Shown: positions 7,826 to 17,169, counted from the first letter of the stretch. The stretch: 64,000 nt of DNA from Clostridia bacterium (GCA_017621875.1 JAGASE010000020.1:62001-126000), one strand, 5' to 3'. Notes: generated by a model from the letters alone, not told the origin. Program-made: numbers and translations.

Positions 7826-10222
7826 ATGGCAGAAAACGGAATTAAGGTAAGTCAGATTGCTAAGGATTTAAAGGTAACAAGCAAGGATATAGTGGAAAGA
7901 CTTTCAGCTTTTGGAGTAGAGGTAAAGGGTACATCTGTTTTAAACGAGGAGCAGCTCGGATTGATTTTCGATATATACACTGCACTTTATGACGTAGGCG
8001 ATGCCCCGATTGAAAAGCCGCCGCTGGAAGAAAAGAAGTCTGAAGAGGCGGCAATACAGGAGAAAAAGCCTGAAGAAAAGCCTGTGGAAGAGAAGAAACC
8101 GGAGGAAGAAAAGAAGAAGGAAGAGCCGAAACCTCAGCCAAAGCCGGAGCAGCCTAAAAAGAAGCCTCAGCCGAAGCCTGCCGCAAAGAGCAGAAAGGCA
8201 GAGGAAAGGGTTGTTGAAATTCCGCAGGATAACGAGAAGGAATATGTTATAAAGGCAGACGATGCCAAGAAGGTGCGTTATGTTGATACAAGAACCTCTA
8301 CGGTTGAGCTTGACAAGGTTGAAGAGAGAGAGCGTCTTGAGGACCTTGTGACCGATGATGATGTTACAAAGCTTGAAAACGGCAGAGGCAAAAAGCATGG
8401 CAAAAAGCAGCCGACTAAGGAAAAGGAAATTAAGCAGCAGAAGGAAGCACCGAAGAAAAAGGAAAAAGAAGCTCCTACCGAGATTGAAATTCCTGAATTT
8501 ATCACAGTTGGCGAGCTTGCGTCAAAGCTCGGCAAGGGTGCTGCCGAGGTTGTTAAAAAGCTTATGATGCTGGGAGTTATGGCAACAATTACCCAGTCAA
8601 TCGATTATGATACTGCAGCTTTAATTGCAAGTGATTTCGGCGTTGATGCAAAGCCTGAAATAGTTTTGACAAAAGAGGATATACTATTTGCGGAGGAAGA
8701 GGATAAGCCTGAAGATTTAGAGCCTCGTCCGCCGGTTGTGGTTGTTATGGGACACGTTGACCATGGTAAAACTTCACTTTTGGATGCAATCAGACACACC
8801 TCCGTTACCGATACCGAGGCAGGCGGAATTACGCAGCATATCGGTGCGTACAGTGTAAAGCTGAATGACAGAGTTATAACATTTTTAGATACACCGGGAC
8901 ATGAAGCATTTACAACAATGCGTGCAAGGGGTGCTCAGGTTACCGACGTTGCAATCCTTGTGGTTGCTGCGGACGATGGTATTATGCCTCAGACAATCGA
9001 GGCAATTAACCACGCAAAGGCTGCCGGCGTAACAATCGTTGTTGCAATAAACAAGATTGATAAAGACGGTGCAAATGTAGAGCGTGTAAAGCAGATGCTT
9101 ATTGAGCATGACCTCGTTCCTGAGGAATGGGGCGGCGACACTGTCTGTGTTGAGGTTTCTGCTAAGCAGAAGATAAATATAGATGGACTTTTGGAAATGG
9201 TATTGCTTATTGCCGATATGAAGGAGCTTAAAGCAAACCCGAATAAGGCTGCTAAGGGTACAGTTATTGAGTCACGTGTGGATAAAGGCAAGGGACCTGT
9301 CGCAACAGTTTTGGTACGTGAGGGAACTCTCAATGTCGGCGATATCGTTATCGCAGGTACAGCCGTTGGTCACGTGCGTGCAATGGTAAATGACAAGGGC
9401 AGACGAATGAAGACTGCAGGTCCGTCAACTCCTGTTGAAATTCAGGGACTTTCCGAAGCACCTATGGGCGGAGAGCATTTAATGGCAGTTAAGGACGAAA
9501 AGCTTGCCAAAGAGGTTGCCGAGGCAAGGAAACAGGCACAAAAGGAAAATAGATTTAATCAAACAGTTAAGGTTTCTCTGGATAATCTCTTCGACCAGAT
9601 TGATGAAGGAAATATGAAGGAGCTTAACATAATCATAAAGGCAGACGTTCAGGGCTCGGTTGAGGCGGTACGTCAGTCACTTGAAAAGCTTTCAAACGAA
9701 GAAGTTCGTGTAAGAGCAATCCACGGCGGCGTGGGTGCAATAAATGAATCTGACGTAATGCTGGCAAATGCGTCAAATGCGATTATTGTAGGCTTTAATG
9801 TACGTCCGGACTCAGGCGCTCTTGCGGCAGCTACAAGCCAGGACGTTGATATACGTCTTTACCGCGTAATATATCAGGCTATTGAGGAAATAGAAGCTGC
9901 TATGAAGGGTATGCTTGACCCGCAATTCAAAGAGGTTGTTATCGGTCATGCAGAAATTCGTCAGACCTTTAAGGTTTCGGGAATTGGAACGATTGCAGGT
10001 GCATATGTTACCGACGGTAAGATTTCACGTAACGCAGATGTTCGGCTTGTGCGTGACGGTATCGTGCTGCATGAAGGCAAAATTGCCAGCCTTAAGAGAT
10101 TTAAGGACGATGCCAAAGAGGTTTCAGAAGGCTTTGAGTGCGGTATGAGTATTGAAAATTATAACGACCTTAAGGAAGGCGACATAATGGAATGCTTTGT
10201 TATGGAGGAAGTCGAAAGATAA
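7826..10222 (+). CDS. infB: Translation initiation factor IF-2
   Basis: About 798 residues from ATG 7826, chosen because the IF2_N motif ([19 protein letters not shown]) starts directly after; in-frame ATG 7817 and TTG 7814 are alternatives. A first IF2_N helix is followed by a long Lys/Glu/Pro linker (about residues 60-230), a second IF2_N domain, then the GTPase with [27 protein letters not shown] and SAK motifs, and the beta-barrel domains ending in the fMet-tRNA-binding C2 domain. It places initiator tRNA on the 30S subunit and drives subunit joining. The linker's biased composition produces spurious frames on both strands. Confidence 0.97.
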   Translation: MAENGIKVSQIAKDLKVTSKDIVERLSAFGVEVKGTSVLNEEQLGLIFDIYTALYDVGDAPIEKPPLEEKKSEEAAIQEKKPEEKPVEEKKPEEEKKKEEPKPQPKPEQPKKKPQPKPAAKSRKAEERVVEIPQDNEKEYVIKADDAKKVRYVDTRTSTVELDKVEERERLEDLVTDDDVTKLENGRGKKHGKKQPTKEKEIKQQKEAPKKKEKEAPTEIEIPEFITVGELASKLGKGAAEVVKKLMMLGVMATITQSIDYDTAALIASDFGVDAKPEIVLTKEDILFAEEEDKPEDLEPRPPVVVVMGHVDHGKTSLLDAIRHTSVTDTEAGGITQHIGAYSVKLNDRVITFLDTPGHEAFTTMRARGAQVTDVAILVVAADDGIMPQTIEAINHAKAAGVTIVVAINKIDKDGANVERVKQMLIEHDLVPEEWGGDTVCVEVSAKQKINIDGLLEMVLLIADMKELKANPNKAAKGTVIESRVDKGKGPVATVLVREGTLNVGDIVIAGTAVGHVRAMVNDKGRRMKTAGPSTPVEIQGLSEAPMGGEHLMAVKDEKLAKEVAEARKQAQKENRFNQTVKVSLDNLFDQIDEGNMKELNIIIKADVQGSVEAVRQSLEKLSNEEVRVRAIHGGVGAINESDVMLANASNAIIVGFNVRPDSGALAAATSQDVDIRLYRVIYQAIEEIEAAMKGMLDPQFKEVVIGHAEIRQTFKVSGIGTIAGAYVTDGKISRNADVRLVRDGIVLHEGKIASLKRFKDDAKEVSEGFECGMSIENYNDLKEGDIMECFVMEEVER

Positions 10223-10243
10223 TTTCGTGAAAGGCGGCATGTT

Positions 10244-10600
10244 ATGGCAAAAAACAGAATAAACAAAATTAACGAGGAAGTACGCCGCGAGCTTGCGTCT
10301 GTAGTTCGTGAGCTGAAGGATTCAAGGATTCCCATGATGACGAGTGTTGTCGCAGTGCATGTAACAAATGATTTAAGCTATGCCAAGTGTTATATAAGCG
10401 TTATGGGTGATGAAGAAACACAAAAAAAGGCTATTGAAGGATTAAAGTCGGCTGCCGGTTTTATCAGACGTGAAATCGGCAGACGCATTGACCTTCGTCA
10501 TACTCCGGAATTTCAGTTTGAGCTTGACCACTCGATTGAACACGGTGCATATATAAATCAAGTGCTCAGCGATATAAAGCGAGGCGAAAGCGATGAATGA
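10244..10600 (+). CDS. rbfA: 30S ribosome-binding factor RbfA
   Basis: 118 residues with an AAAGGCGG ribosome site. The KH-like RbfA domain is evident: N-terminal NRINKINEEVRRELA, the KDSRIPMMTSVVAVHVTNDL strand-loop, and the RRIDLRHTPEFQFELDHSIEHG signature near the end. It acts in 16S rRNA 5'-end maturation and cold adaptation. It overlaps the next gene by 8 bp. Confidence 0.95.
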   Translation: MAKNRINKINEEVRRELASVVRELKDSRIPMMTSVVAVHVTNDLSYAKCYISVMGDEETQKKAIEGLKSAAGFIRREIGRRIDLRHTPEFQFELDHSIEHGAYINQVLSDIKRGESDE

Positions 10601-11546
10601 AATCATTGAGTTGATAAATTCTGCCGAAGATATTATAATCCTGGCACATGACAGCGAGGACGCAGATGCTGTGGGAAGCAGCTATGCGATGAAATCAGTG
10701 CTTTTGGGTATGGGAAAAAAGGCTGAATGTATTTTTTCGGATATACCTGAGCGTCATCTTGATTTTATGGGTAAAAGCTATATACTGCCTGATGAAGCGA
10801 GCTTACATCAGGCAGATTTGTGTATTTGTCTTGATTGCGGAGATTTATCAAGAATTGGCAAACGAAAGCCGTTTTTTGAGTCTGCAAGGCATACCGTATG
10901 CATTGACCACCATGAAACAAATGTAGGCTTTGGCGATGCATGGTATGTAGATGCACAATCCCCGGCAACAGGTGAAATTTTGTACGAGCTGTTTATTAAA
11001 ATGGGTGTGGAAATCACAAAAGAAATTGCAGAAAACCTTTATGCTGCAATAAGCTCGGATACGGGAAGCTTTAAGTACAGCAACGTTCGGCCGCGTACTA
11101 TGCTTATAACGGCAGAGCTGTTAAAATGCGGTATAGACCATGCACGGATTGCAAGGTTTCTTTATGACAGTGAGCCAATCGGTGTTATGAAATTTAAGGG
11201 ATATATAATGAATACTATTGAGCAATATTGCGGCGGAAAACTGAATGTTGTATGTGCAAGCCAAGATATTCTTGATAAATACGGGATTGAGGAAAAGGAC
11301 ACAGGCGATATAGTAAATATTGCAAGAGCTGTAACCGGCTGTGAGATTGCTGTTTCGGTGCGTGAAACACCTGAAAAAATAAAAATAAGTCTTCGTTCAA
11401 ACGGAAAACACAGCGTGTCGGATATTGCCGCAAAATTCGGCGGAGGCGGACATGCTATGGCAGCCGGAGCTGCACAAAAGGGAAAAACCTTAAAAGAGGT
11501 TAAGGACGAGGTCATCAGAGTTTGTGAGGAAATTATAAATGGTTGA
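10593..11546 (+). CDS. nrnA: DHH/DHHA1 phosphoesterase (NrnA-type nanoRNase/pAp phosphatase)
   Basis: 317 residues. The DHH domain shows AHDSEDADAVGSSYA, CLDCGDLSRIG and IDHHETN metal-binding motifs; the DHHA1 domain ends with KFGGGGHAMAAGA, which contacts substrate. NrnA proteins degrade 2-5-nt RNAs and dephosphorylate 3'-phosphoadenosine 5'-phosphate. It directly follows rbfA, as in many Firmicutes where truB and ribF come next; here a methyltransferase follows instead with an 8-bp overlap. Confidence 0.92.
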   Translation: MNEIIELINSAEDIIILAHDSEDADAVGSSYAMKSVLLGMGKKAECIFSDIPERHLDFMGKSYILPDEASLHQADLCICLDCGDLSRIGKRKPFFESARHTVCIDHHETNVGFGDAWYVDAQSPATGEILYELFIKMGVEITKEIAENLYAAISSDTGSFKYSNVRPRTMLITAELLKCGIDHARIARFLYDSEPIGVMKFKGYIMNTIEQYCGGKLNVVCASQDILDKYGIEEKDTGDIVNIARAVTGCEIAVSVRETPEKIKISLRSNGKHSVSDIAAKFGGGGHAMAAGAAQKGKTLKEVKDEVIRVCEEIING

Positions 11547-12198
11547 ATATGATAAGGATGCCATAGTTTATCCGTATATAACATCATATATAAGAGGCGA
11601 GATACCCGAAAGATGCGGCATTTTAAAAGAGCTTGAGGAGTATGCACAGGAAAATTCCGTGCCTATTGTTCAGCCCGAAACGGCAAAGCTCCTTGAGGTG
11701 CTTATGTGCATCAAACGTCCGATGCGAATTTTGGAGGTTGGATGTGCTATAGGCTATTCTGCTATTTTAATGGCACAGTATCTTGAAGAGGGCGGTAGCA
11801 TAACAACACTTGAGTGGGATGCTGCTACAGCAGAAATTGCCCGCAAAAATATTGAAAAAGCAGGACTTTCGGACACAATTACCGTAATCTGCAATGATGC
11901 AAAAGAGGTTATTCCCAATCTTACCGGTGAATATGACGTAATATTTTTAGACGGGCCGAAGGCACATTACATATATATGTTAAATGATTGTATACGTCTT
12001 TTGAAAAAGGGCGGAATTTTGGTATCGGATAATATTTTATACAAGGGCATGATTGCAGACGATGAGCATGTTATAAGAAGAAAAATAACGATTGTGAAGC
12101 GTTTGAGACGGTTTATTTCGGCACAAATGCAGCGTGGAGAGCTGGAAACGGTTATCCTGCCGCTTGGCGACGGCGTTACTGTTGCGGTTAAAAAATGA
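11539..12198 (+). CDS. trmR: O-methyltransferase, TrmR-like (tRNA 5-hydroxyuridine methyltransferase)
   Basis: 219 residues of the class I SAM-dependent Methyltransf_3 family: EVGCAIGYSAILMAQYL is motif I, TTLEWDAATAEIARKNI motif II, and VIFLDGPKAHYIYML the metal-binding catalytic strand. In Bacillus subtilis the YrrM protein (TrmR) methylates 5-hydroxyuridine at tRNA position 34 and is encoded beside U32 peptidase-family genes that make the hydroxyl group. The same pairing occurs here, 22 bp apart, which supports the specific name over a generic catechol O-methyltransferase. Symbol rests partly on context. Confidence 0.8.
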   Translation: MVEYDKDAIVYPYITSYIRGEIPERCGILKELEEYAQENSVPIVQPETAKLLEVLMCIKRPMRILEVGCAIGYSAILMAQYLEEGGSITTLEWDAATAEIARKNIEKAGLSDTITVICNDAKEVIPNLTGEYDVIFLDGPKAHYIYMLNDCIRLLKKGGILVSDNILYKGMIADDEHVIRRKITIVKRLRRFISAQMQRGELETVILPLGDGVTVAVKK

Positions 12199-12220
12199 CA
12201 AAAGAAGGGAAGAAAACATA

Positions 12221-13450
12221 ATGAACAGACCGGAACTATTGGCACCGGGCGGAAGTCTTGAAAAGCTGAAAACGGCGATTCTTTATGGTGCAGACGCTGT
12301 TTATGTAGGCGGTGAGGCATTCAGTCTTCGTGTTGCTGCAGAAAACTTTTCCTTTGAGGATATGGAGGAAGGCTTAAGGTTTGCTCACGAACGCGGAAAA
12401 AAGGTTTATCTTACGGCAAATATTCTCCCGCATAATAAAGATATAGATGAGTTTAAGGAATATATAAAAAAAGTTGCACCGCTTGGATTTGACGCAGTTT
12501 TGGTGGCAGACCCCGGCATGATGGAGCTTGCACATGAGCTTGCACCAAATCTTCCTATTCATATAAGCACGCAGGCAAATAATGTAAATTATAAAAGTGC
12601 GGAATTTTGGTATAAGCAGGGTGCAAAACGAGTTGTTCTGGCACGCGAAATGAGCATGGAGGAAATTCGTGAAATTCGCAGCAAAACCCCTAAGGATTTA
12701 GAGCTTGAGGCGTTTGTGCATGGTGCAATGTGCGTTTCCTATTCGGGACGCTGTCTGCTGTCAAACTACATGACCTCACGTGACGCAAATCAGGGAGCTT
12801 GTGCACACCCATGCAGATGGAATTACAGTCTTGTTGAAGAAACCAGGCCGGGCGAATATATGCCTGTTTATGAAAATGAACGCGGAACCTTTATATTTAA
12901 TTCCAAGGATTTGTGCATGATTGAGCATATTCCCGAAATTATCGAAAGCGGAATTACAAGCTTAAAGCTTGAAGGAAGAGTAAAAACAGCATATTATGTG
13001 GCAACGGTAGTAAAGGCATATCGGGAAGAAATTGACCGATATCTTGAAAATCCAAAGGAGTATAAATTCGATAAAACGCAGCTTGATGAGCTTTGTAAGG
13101 TCAGTCACAGACCGTATTCTACCGGTTTTTATTTCGGAAAGCCTAATGAAGAATCTCAGGTTTACACTACAAGCTCATATATACGCGATTATGATTTAAT
13201 AGGTATTGTTACGGATTATGATGAGAAAACTGGAATTGCAACCGTTTCACAGCGAAACAGATTTTTTGTCGGGGACGAAATTGAAATAATGCAGCCGGGA
13301 AAACCGTTTTTTTCTCAGACGGTAAAGTACATGGAAAACGACAAAGGCGAGAGTATTGACGTTGCACCTCATGCAGCTATGACGCTTAAGCTGCCGCTTG
13401 ATAAGCCGGTAGTGAAGGACGCAATTTTGAGAAAGGCGAGAAAGGAGTAA
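12221..13450 (+). CDS. trhP: U32 peptidase-family protein, tRNA hydroxylation (TrhP-like)
   Basis: 409 residues from ATG 12221; an AGAAGGGAAG ribosome site selects it over the longer frame. It begins with the family hallmark RPELLAPGGSLEKLKTA, carries the U32 signature (EAFVHGAMCVSYSGRCLLS, then NQGACAHPCRW with clustered cysteines) and KLEGRVKTAYYVATVV. Bacterial members install 5-hydroxyuridine in tRNA (TrhP/YegQ, YrrN/YrrO) or modify 23S rRNA (RlhA). Only one copy is present, whereas B. subtilis uses two subunits. Adjacency to a TrmR-like methyltransferase favours the tRNA role. Confidence 0.85.
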   Translation: MNRPELLAPGGSLEKLKTAILYGADAVYVGGEAFSLRVAAENFSFEDMEEGLRFAHERGKKVYLTANILPHNKDIDEFKEYIKKVAPLGFDAVLVADPGMMELAHELAPNLPIHISTQANNVNYKSAEFWYKQGAKRVVLAREMSMEEIREIRSKTPKDLELEAFVHGAMCVSYSGRCLLSNYMTSRDANQGACAHPCRWNYSLVEETRPGEYMPVYENERGTFIFNSKDLCMIEHIPEIIESGITSLKLEGRVKTAYYVATVVKAYREEIDRYLENPKEYKFDKTQLDELCKVSHRPYSTGFYFGKPNEESQVYTTSSYIRDYDLIGIVTDYDEKTGIATVSQRNRFFVGDEIEIMQPGKPFFSQTVKYMENDKGESIDVAPHAAMTLKLPLDKPVVKDAILRKARKE

Positions 13451-13456
13451 ATGAAA

Positions 13457-13759
13457 ATGAATGAGTATAATAAGGATGAAGAGTTTATTGATTTTGGTAA
13501 ATGTATAAGGCGTGTAAGACTGAAAAATAAACTAACGCAAGCTGAATTTGGTGAAATCATCGGAAAATCAGCGGCAACAATATATGCATATGAAAATAAT
13601 ACTATTGTTCCGCCTTTTCGGGTGCTGCAAACCATTGCGGATATATTTCATGTTGCTATAGGAGAGCTTATGGAAATCGAAGAACGGCTTTTGGATGGAA
13701 AAACAATCAGAGAAATTCAGGATATGTATAGAGCATTAACAGGTATTGAGGATGAGTAA
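13457..13759 (+). CDS. XRE-family helix-turn-helix regulator
   Basis: About 100 residues. A single HTH_3 domain occupies residues 10-66: FGKCIRRVRLKNKLTQAEFG, then KSAATIYAYENNTIVPPFRV, typical of Cro/CI-type repressors. The ribosome site AAAGGAG lies within the last codons of the U32 gene; ATG 13457 has better spacing than ATG 13451. A short acidic tail follows, with no recognisable sensor domain. Target unknown; it overlaps the next small gene by 8 bp. Confidence 0.85.
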   Translation: MNEYNKDEEFIDFGKCIRRVRLKNKLTQAEFGEIIGKSAATIYAYENNTIVPPFRVLQTIADIFHVAIGELMEIEERLLDGKTIREIQDMYRALTGIEDE

Positions 13760-14036
13760 AAAAGGAAATAAGCTGCCTATTTTAATAGGTATAGCGGCGA
13801 TTGAGGCATATAGATTTTATAAAGGTAAGGGTTTTTTCAATAAAATCAGATTCAAGGAGCAGCACAAGGCTGTTTCCGATTATCTTGAGACCCATTACCC
13901 GAACGCCTTTTATTCCGACATAACGGCTACAGAAAACGGCTGGTCATGCGTGGTTAATAACAGAGGAAATAGAGTTGTCCTATATATGACCAAAACACCG
14001 GATAATGTATTTGTTTTTTGGGAAAATCAAATCTGA
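13752..14036 (+). CDS. Small hypothetical protein, membrane-anchored or basic
   Basis: 94 residues from ATG 13752, translationally coupled to the XRE gene. The N-terminus has a short hydrophobic stretch (LPILIGIAAIEAYRFY, residues 8-23) that might insert in the membrane weakly; the rest is a small alpha/beta region with aromatic residues (NGWSCVVNNRGNRVVLYM) and ends NVFVFWENQI. I do not recognise the family. The coupling with a DNA-binding gene suggests a partner or regulated product. Confidence 0.65.
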   Translation: MSKKGNKLPILIGIAAIEAYRFYKGKGFFNKIRFKEQHKAVSDYLETHYPNAFYSDITATENGWSCVVNNRGNRVVLYMTKTPDNVFVFWENQI

Positions 14037-14099
14037 CTATGCACATTTTCTTCCTTTTGGCGTATTGTAATAATATAAAGCTGAAAGGAGGAATTTTTA

Positions 14100-14255
14100 A
14101 TGGGTTTATTTGGAGGCTGCGGCAATAACGGAGATAGTAATTGGGTATGGATACTGATTATAATTGTTCTTGTTTTGTGCTGCTGCGGTGACGGAAACTT
14201 TTTAGGCGGAAGCAACAACTGCTGCGATTCCTGCTGCGATAATTCTTGCTGCTAA
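14100..14255 (+). CDS. 51-residue Cys-rich single-pass membrane protein
   Basis: An ATG at 14100 with a perfect AAAGGAGG ribosome site eight bases upstream opens a 51-codon frame closed by TAA. The product has a Gly/Asn-rich N-terminus (MGLFGGCGNNGDSNW), one hydrophobic segment (VWILIIIVLVL, residues 16-26) flanked by CCC, and a tail of CC pairs (NNCCDSCCDNSCC). Ten of its 51 residues are cysteines. This matches in style the tiny high-cysteine proteins of Clostridia that automated annotation calls chorion-class high-cysteine proteins, of unknown role. A clean terminator follows at once, supporting a separate gene. Short length keeps confidence moderate. Confidence 0.75.
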   Translation: MGLFGGCGNNGDSNWVWILIIIVLVLCCCGDGNFLGGSNNCCDSCCDNSCC

Positions 14256-14268
14256 AACAACAACCTTG

Positions 14269-14294
14269 AAAGACGCGGATTATTCCGCGTCTTT
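14269..14294. terminator. Intrinsic terminator after the Cys-rich gene
   Basis: AAAGACGCGGA (14269-14279) pairs with TCCGCGTCTTT (14284-14294) around a TTAT loop: 11 bp, GC-rich core, A-run and T-run flanks. Confidence 0.85.
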
Positions 14295-14333
14295 ATGGTT
14301 TTGTAAAAATTTAAAATATTTAATAATATCTTG

Positions 14334-14362
14334 TTGTAAATTCACATTTTTTGTGATATAAT
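14334..14362 (+). promoter_or_regulatory. Promoter of the acyltransferase/PAP2 pair
   Basis: TTGTAA (14334-14339), 17-bp spacer, TATAAT (14357-14362), about 70 bp before the ATG at 14432. Confidence 0.6.
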
Positions 14363-14431
14363 ATTAGTTAATGTGTAAAAAATATGCATATATATTTTTT
14401 AGGGACATATTGTGAGAAAAGAGGTGCGGAA

Positions 14432-14914
14432 ATGAAGATACTTATATTAATAATTTATATTACAGTTATAGGTCAGGGCTGCTTTTTCTTCGGACTGGCA
14501 TTACCACGAAAAAAAATTGACGAAAACAAATTTCCGTATAAAGCTTTTTTGTGGGAACAGAACGGAAAATTTTACGATAGATTTAGAGTGAAAAAATGGA
14601 AAACAAAAGTGCCTGATATGAGCGTGCTCACAAATAAGATTTTTCCCAAAAAGCTGCATGGTGATATGACGTCTGATGATATTGACAGGCTTATAAAGGA
14701 ATCATGTATAGCAGAAATGATACATTATATTCTGTGCGTGCTGTCAATTGGAATATATCATATCTGGAAGGGAAAAATAGGTATAGTTCTCACAGTTTTA
14801 TATAATCTGCTCGGTAATTTACCGTATATAATCATACAACGATATAACCGTCCCCATTTTATCGAATTGAGGGAACGTCTGAAAATCAGAGAGGAGAGAA
14901 GAGTAAATGGTTAA
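14432..14914 (+). CDS. Membrane acyltransferase, glycosyl-diaponeurosporenoate acyltransferase (CrtO)-like
   Basis: About 160 residues from ATG 14432, which has GAGGTG upstream. A hydrophobic N-terminus (KILILIIYITVIGQGC) leads to LPRKKIDENKFPYKAFLWEQ, the KKWKTKVPDM block, a CIAEMIHYILCVLS membrane segment and the family-typical end NLPYIIIQRYNRPHF. This pattern belongs to the family named after staphylococcal CrtO, which acylates a glycosylated carotenoid. No carotenoid genes are visible here, so the acceptor is probably another glycolipid or lipid; the pairing with a PAP2 phosphatase, with an 8-bp overlap, points to membrane lipid metabolism. Confidence 0.7.
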   Translation: MKILILIIYITVIGQGCFFFGLALPRKKIDENKFPYKAFLWEQNGKFYDRFRVKKWKTKVPDMSVLTNKIFPKKLHGDMTSDDIDRLIKESCIAEMIHYILCVLSIGIYHIWKGKIGIVLTVLYNLLGNLPYIIIQRYNRPHFIELRERLKIREERRVNG

Positions 14915-15593
14915 TTATCGCACTTTCCGTCTCAGTAAATTGAATACACCGGAGTTTGAACATGTTAAGCTTTTGCTTTTTTGGCCACTGTTCGGAATTG
15001 CGTTTATGCTTTTAGAGCGAGTTTTTATAACCGATTATCATGTTATTGAGTGTGCTGTTGACGATAAGATTCCCTTTTGTGAATTTTTCGTTATTCCATA
15101 TTATTTTTGGTTTGTTTTTTTGATTGGAATACAAATTTACTCCTTCTTTTTCGACATACCGACCTTTAAAAAATATATGAAGTATACGATTATTACATAT
15201 ACTGTCACGCTTGCGATTTATATAATTTATCCTACTTCACAGGAGTTGAGACCGACAAGCTTTGAACGACAGAATATTTTTACCGAAATCGTAAAGTTTT
15301 TGTACGGATTTGATACCAATACTAATGTATGTCCGTCACTTCACGTTATCGGCTCGATGGCTGTCTACTTTGCGGCAAGAAAGAGTAAACTGTTTTCATC
15401 CTTTGGATGGCGTGCTGCCTTTTGCATAACAGCTTTACTTATTTCTGTTTCTACCGTCTTTTTAAAGCAGCATTCGGTACTTGATATATTTTACGCGTTT
15501 GTTGTCTGTGCTGCCGCATATCCGTTTGTGTTTATGAAGGAAGCTGTCAAAGGGACTGAAAAAGCGTCGAAAAAAACGGAACAATATATATAA
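14907..15593 (+). CDS. PAP2-superfamily membrane phosphatase/phosphotransferase
   Basis: 228 residues, about six membrane helices. Two of the PAP2 catalytic motifs are legible: NVCPSLHVIGSM (about residues 135-146, with the catalytic His) and LKQHSVLDIFYA (about 192-203, the second His with its Asp). The more N-terminal Lys/Arg motif is less conspicuous (ELRPTSFER near 112-120). Such enzymes dephosphorylate lipid phosphates or transfer head groups on the outer face of the membrane. The gene overlaps the acyltransferase and shares its promoter. Confidence 0.85.
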   Translation: MVNYRTFRLSKLNTPEFEHVKLLLFWPLFGIAFMLLERVFITDYHVIECAVDDKIPFCEFFVIPYYFWFVFLIGIQIYSFFFDIPTFKKYMKYTIITYTVTLAIYIIYPTSQELRPTSFERQNIFTEIVKFLYGFDTNTNVCPSLHVIGSMAVYFAARKSKLFSSFGWRAAFCITALLISVSTVFLKQHSVLDIFYAFVVCAAAYPFVFMKEAVKGTEKASKKTEQYI

Positions 15594-15598
15594 TTCGC

Positions 15599-15627
15599 TT
15601 GAAAAAGAAGATAATTTGTAATATAAT
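15599..15627 (+). promoter_or_regulatory. Promoter of the DUF1846 gene
   Basis: TTGAAA (15599-15604), 17-bp spacer, TATAAT (15622-15627). Confidence 0.65.
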
Positions 15628-15663
15628 ATAAATGATATTTTAGAAAAGAGGAACATGATATTT

Positions 15664-17133
15664 ATGAACACAAGAAAAGGCTTCGACAATGAAAAATATA
15701 TTCAAATGCAGTCAAAGTACATCGGGGAGCGAGTGCTGAAGTTCGGAGATAAGCTTTACTTGGAGCTTGGCGGAAAGCTGTTTGATGATTATCATGCCTC
15801 ACGTGTACTGCCGGGATTTGAGCCTGACAGTAAAATGAAGATGCTTATGCACCTTGCAGATAAGCTTGAAATTGTTATTGCAATAAATGCCTTTGACATT
15901 GTGAAAAACAAGGTAAGAAGCGATTATAATATAACTTACGACCTTGATACAATTCGTTTGATAGAAGCCTTCAAGGGACTGGGACTTATGGTTGGCAGCG
16001 TTGTTATTACACAGTACAGTGGTCAGAATGCTGCCGATGTTTTCAAAAAACGTCTTGAAAATATGGGAATCAGGGTATTTCTGCATTATCCTATAGAGGG
16101 ATATCCTTCAAATGTTGAGCTGATAGTAAGCGATGACGGATTTGGTAAAAATGATTTTATCGAAACCACACGTCCTATCGTTGTTGTAACTGCTCCGGGA
16201 CCCGGAAGTGGTAAGATGGCAACCTGTCTTTCACAGTTATATCACGAGAATAAACGTGGAGTTAAGGCAGGATATGCTAAGTTTGAAACCTTCCCTATAT
16301 GGAATCTTCCGCTTAAGCATCACGTAAATCTTGCATATGAGGCGGCAACGGTTGACCTTAACGATGTGAATATGATTGACCCGTTTCATCTGGAGGCGTA
16401 TGGAGAAACTACGGTAAATTATAACCGAGATATTGAGGTTTTCCCGGTTTTGAACGCTATGTTTGAGAAGATACTTGGTGAAAGCCCGTATAAGTCGCCT
16501 ACTGACATGGGCGTAAATATGGTTGGGAAATGTATCATTGATGATGATGTGGTACGTCAGGCGTCAAAGGATGAAATCATAAGAAGATATTATCAGGTGC
16601 TGAAGGATAAAACTAACGGTAAGTGTGATGACGAAGCTCTGTATAAAATGGAGCTTATTATGAAGCAGGCAGAGGTGAGTTGTGCTGACCGTGCAGTAGT
16701 GAGTGCCGCAATCAGAAAGGCTGAGGAGACCGATGACGCAGCGTCTGCTATTCAGCTGACAGACGGAAGGATTATTACGGGAAAGACTTCGCCGCTTTTG
16801 GGTGCATCAAGTGCTGCACTGCTCAATGCTCTAAAGACTATTGCGGGAATTGATGATGAAATCCATCTAATTTCACCTGATGTAATAGAGCCGCTGCAAA
16901 ATCTTAAAACAAATCACTTCGGAAGCAAAAATCCCAGACTGCATATGGACGAAACTCTAATTGCTTTATCAATTTGTGCCGCAAGTGACGAGGTTGCACG
17001 TAAGGCACTTGAGGGACTTAATTTCTTAAAGGGGGCAGAGGCACATTCATCTGTAATGCTGTCACAGGTTGACGAGACAGTATTTAAAAAGCTGGGAATG
17101 AACCTTACCTGTGAGGCGGTTTATAATAAATAA
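15664..17133 (+). CDS. DUF1846 family protein
   Basis: About 489 residues, the usual length. The start KGFDNEKYIQMQSKYI and the sequence LYLELGGKLFDDYHASRVLPGF are characteristic of this conserved family; a PGPGSGKMATCLSQLYHE segment (about residues 181-198) resembles an ATP-binding P-loop. Structures of the family show a two-domain nucleotide-binding fold, but no reaction is established. ATG 15664 has better spacing from AGAGGA than ATG 15655. It is monocistronic, bounded by its own promoter and a strong terminator. Confidence 0.9.
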   Translation: MNTRKGFDNEKYIQMQSKYIGERVLKFGDKLYLELGGKLFDDYHASRVLPGFEPDSKMKMLMHLADKLEIVIAINAFDIVKNKVRSDYNITYDLDTIRLIEAFKGLGLMVGSVVITQYSGQNAADVFKKRLENMGIRVFLHYPIEGYPSNVELIVSDDGFGKNDFIETTRPIVVVTAPGPGSGKMATCLSQLYHENKRGVKAGYAKFETFPIWNLPLKHHVNLAYEAATVDLNDVNMIDPFHLEAYGETTVNYNRDIEVFPVLNAMFEKILGESPYKSPTDMGVNMVGKCIIDDDVVRQASKDEIIRRYYQVLKDKTNGKCDDEALYKMELIMKQAEVSCADRAVVSAAIRKAEETDDAASAIQLTDGRIITGKTSPLLGASSAALLNALKTIAGIDDEIHLISPDVIEPLQNLKTNHFGSKNPRLHMDETLIALSICAASDEVARKALEGLNFLKGAEAHSSVMLSQVDETVFKKLGMNLTCEAVYNK

Positions 17134-17139
17134 AAAAGG

Positions 17140-17169
17140 ACAAGCTGATAATTAACAGCTTGTTTTTTT
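17140..17169 (+). terminator. Terminator of the DUF1846 gene
   Basis: ACAAGCTG (17140-17147) pairs with CAGCTTGT (17156-17163); seven T residues end at 17169. Confidence 0.9.

Noticed and set aside
7940-8535. Long reverse-strand and shifted frames inside infB
   Set aside because: They mirror the Lys/Glu/Pro-rich linker of IF-2 and have no ribosome sites or domain features.
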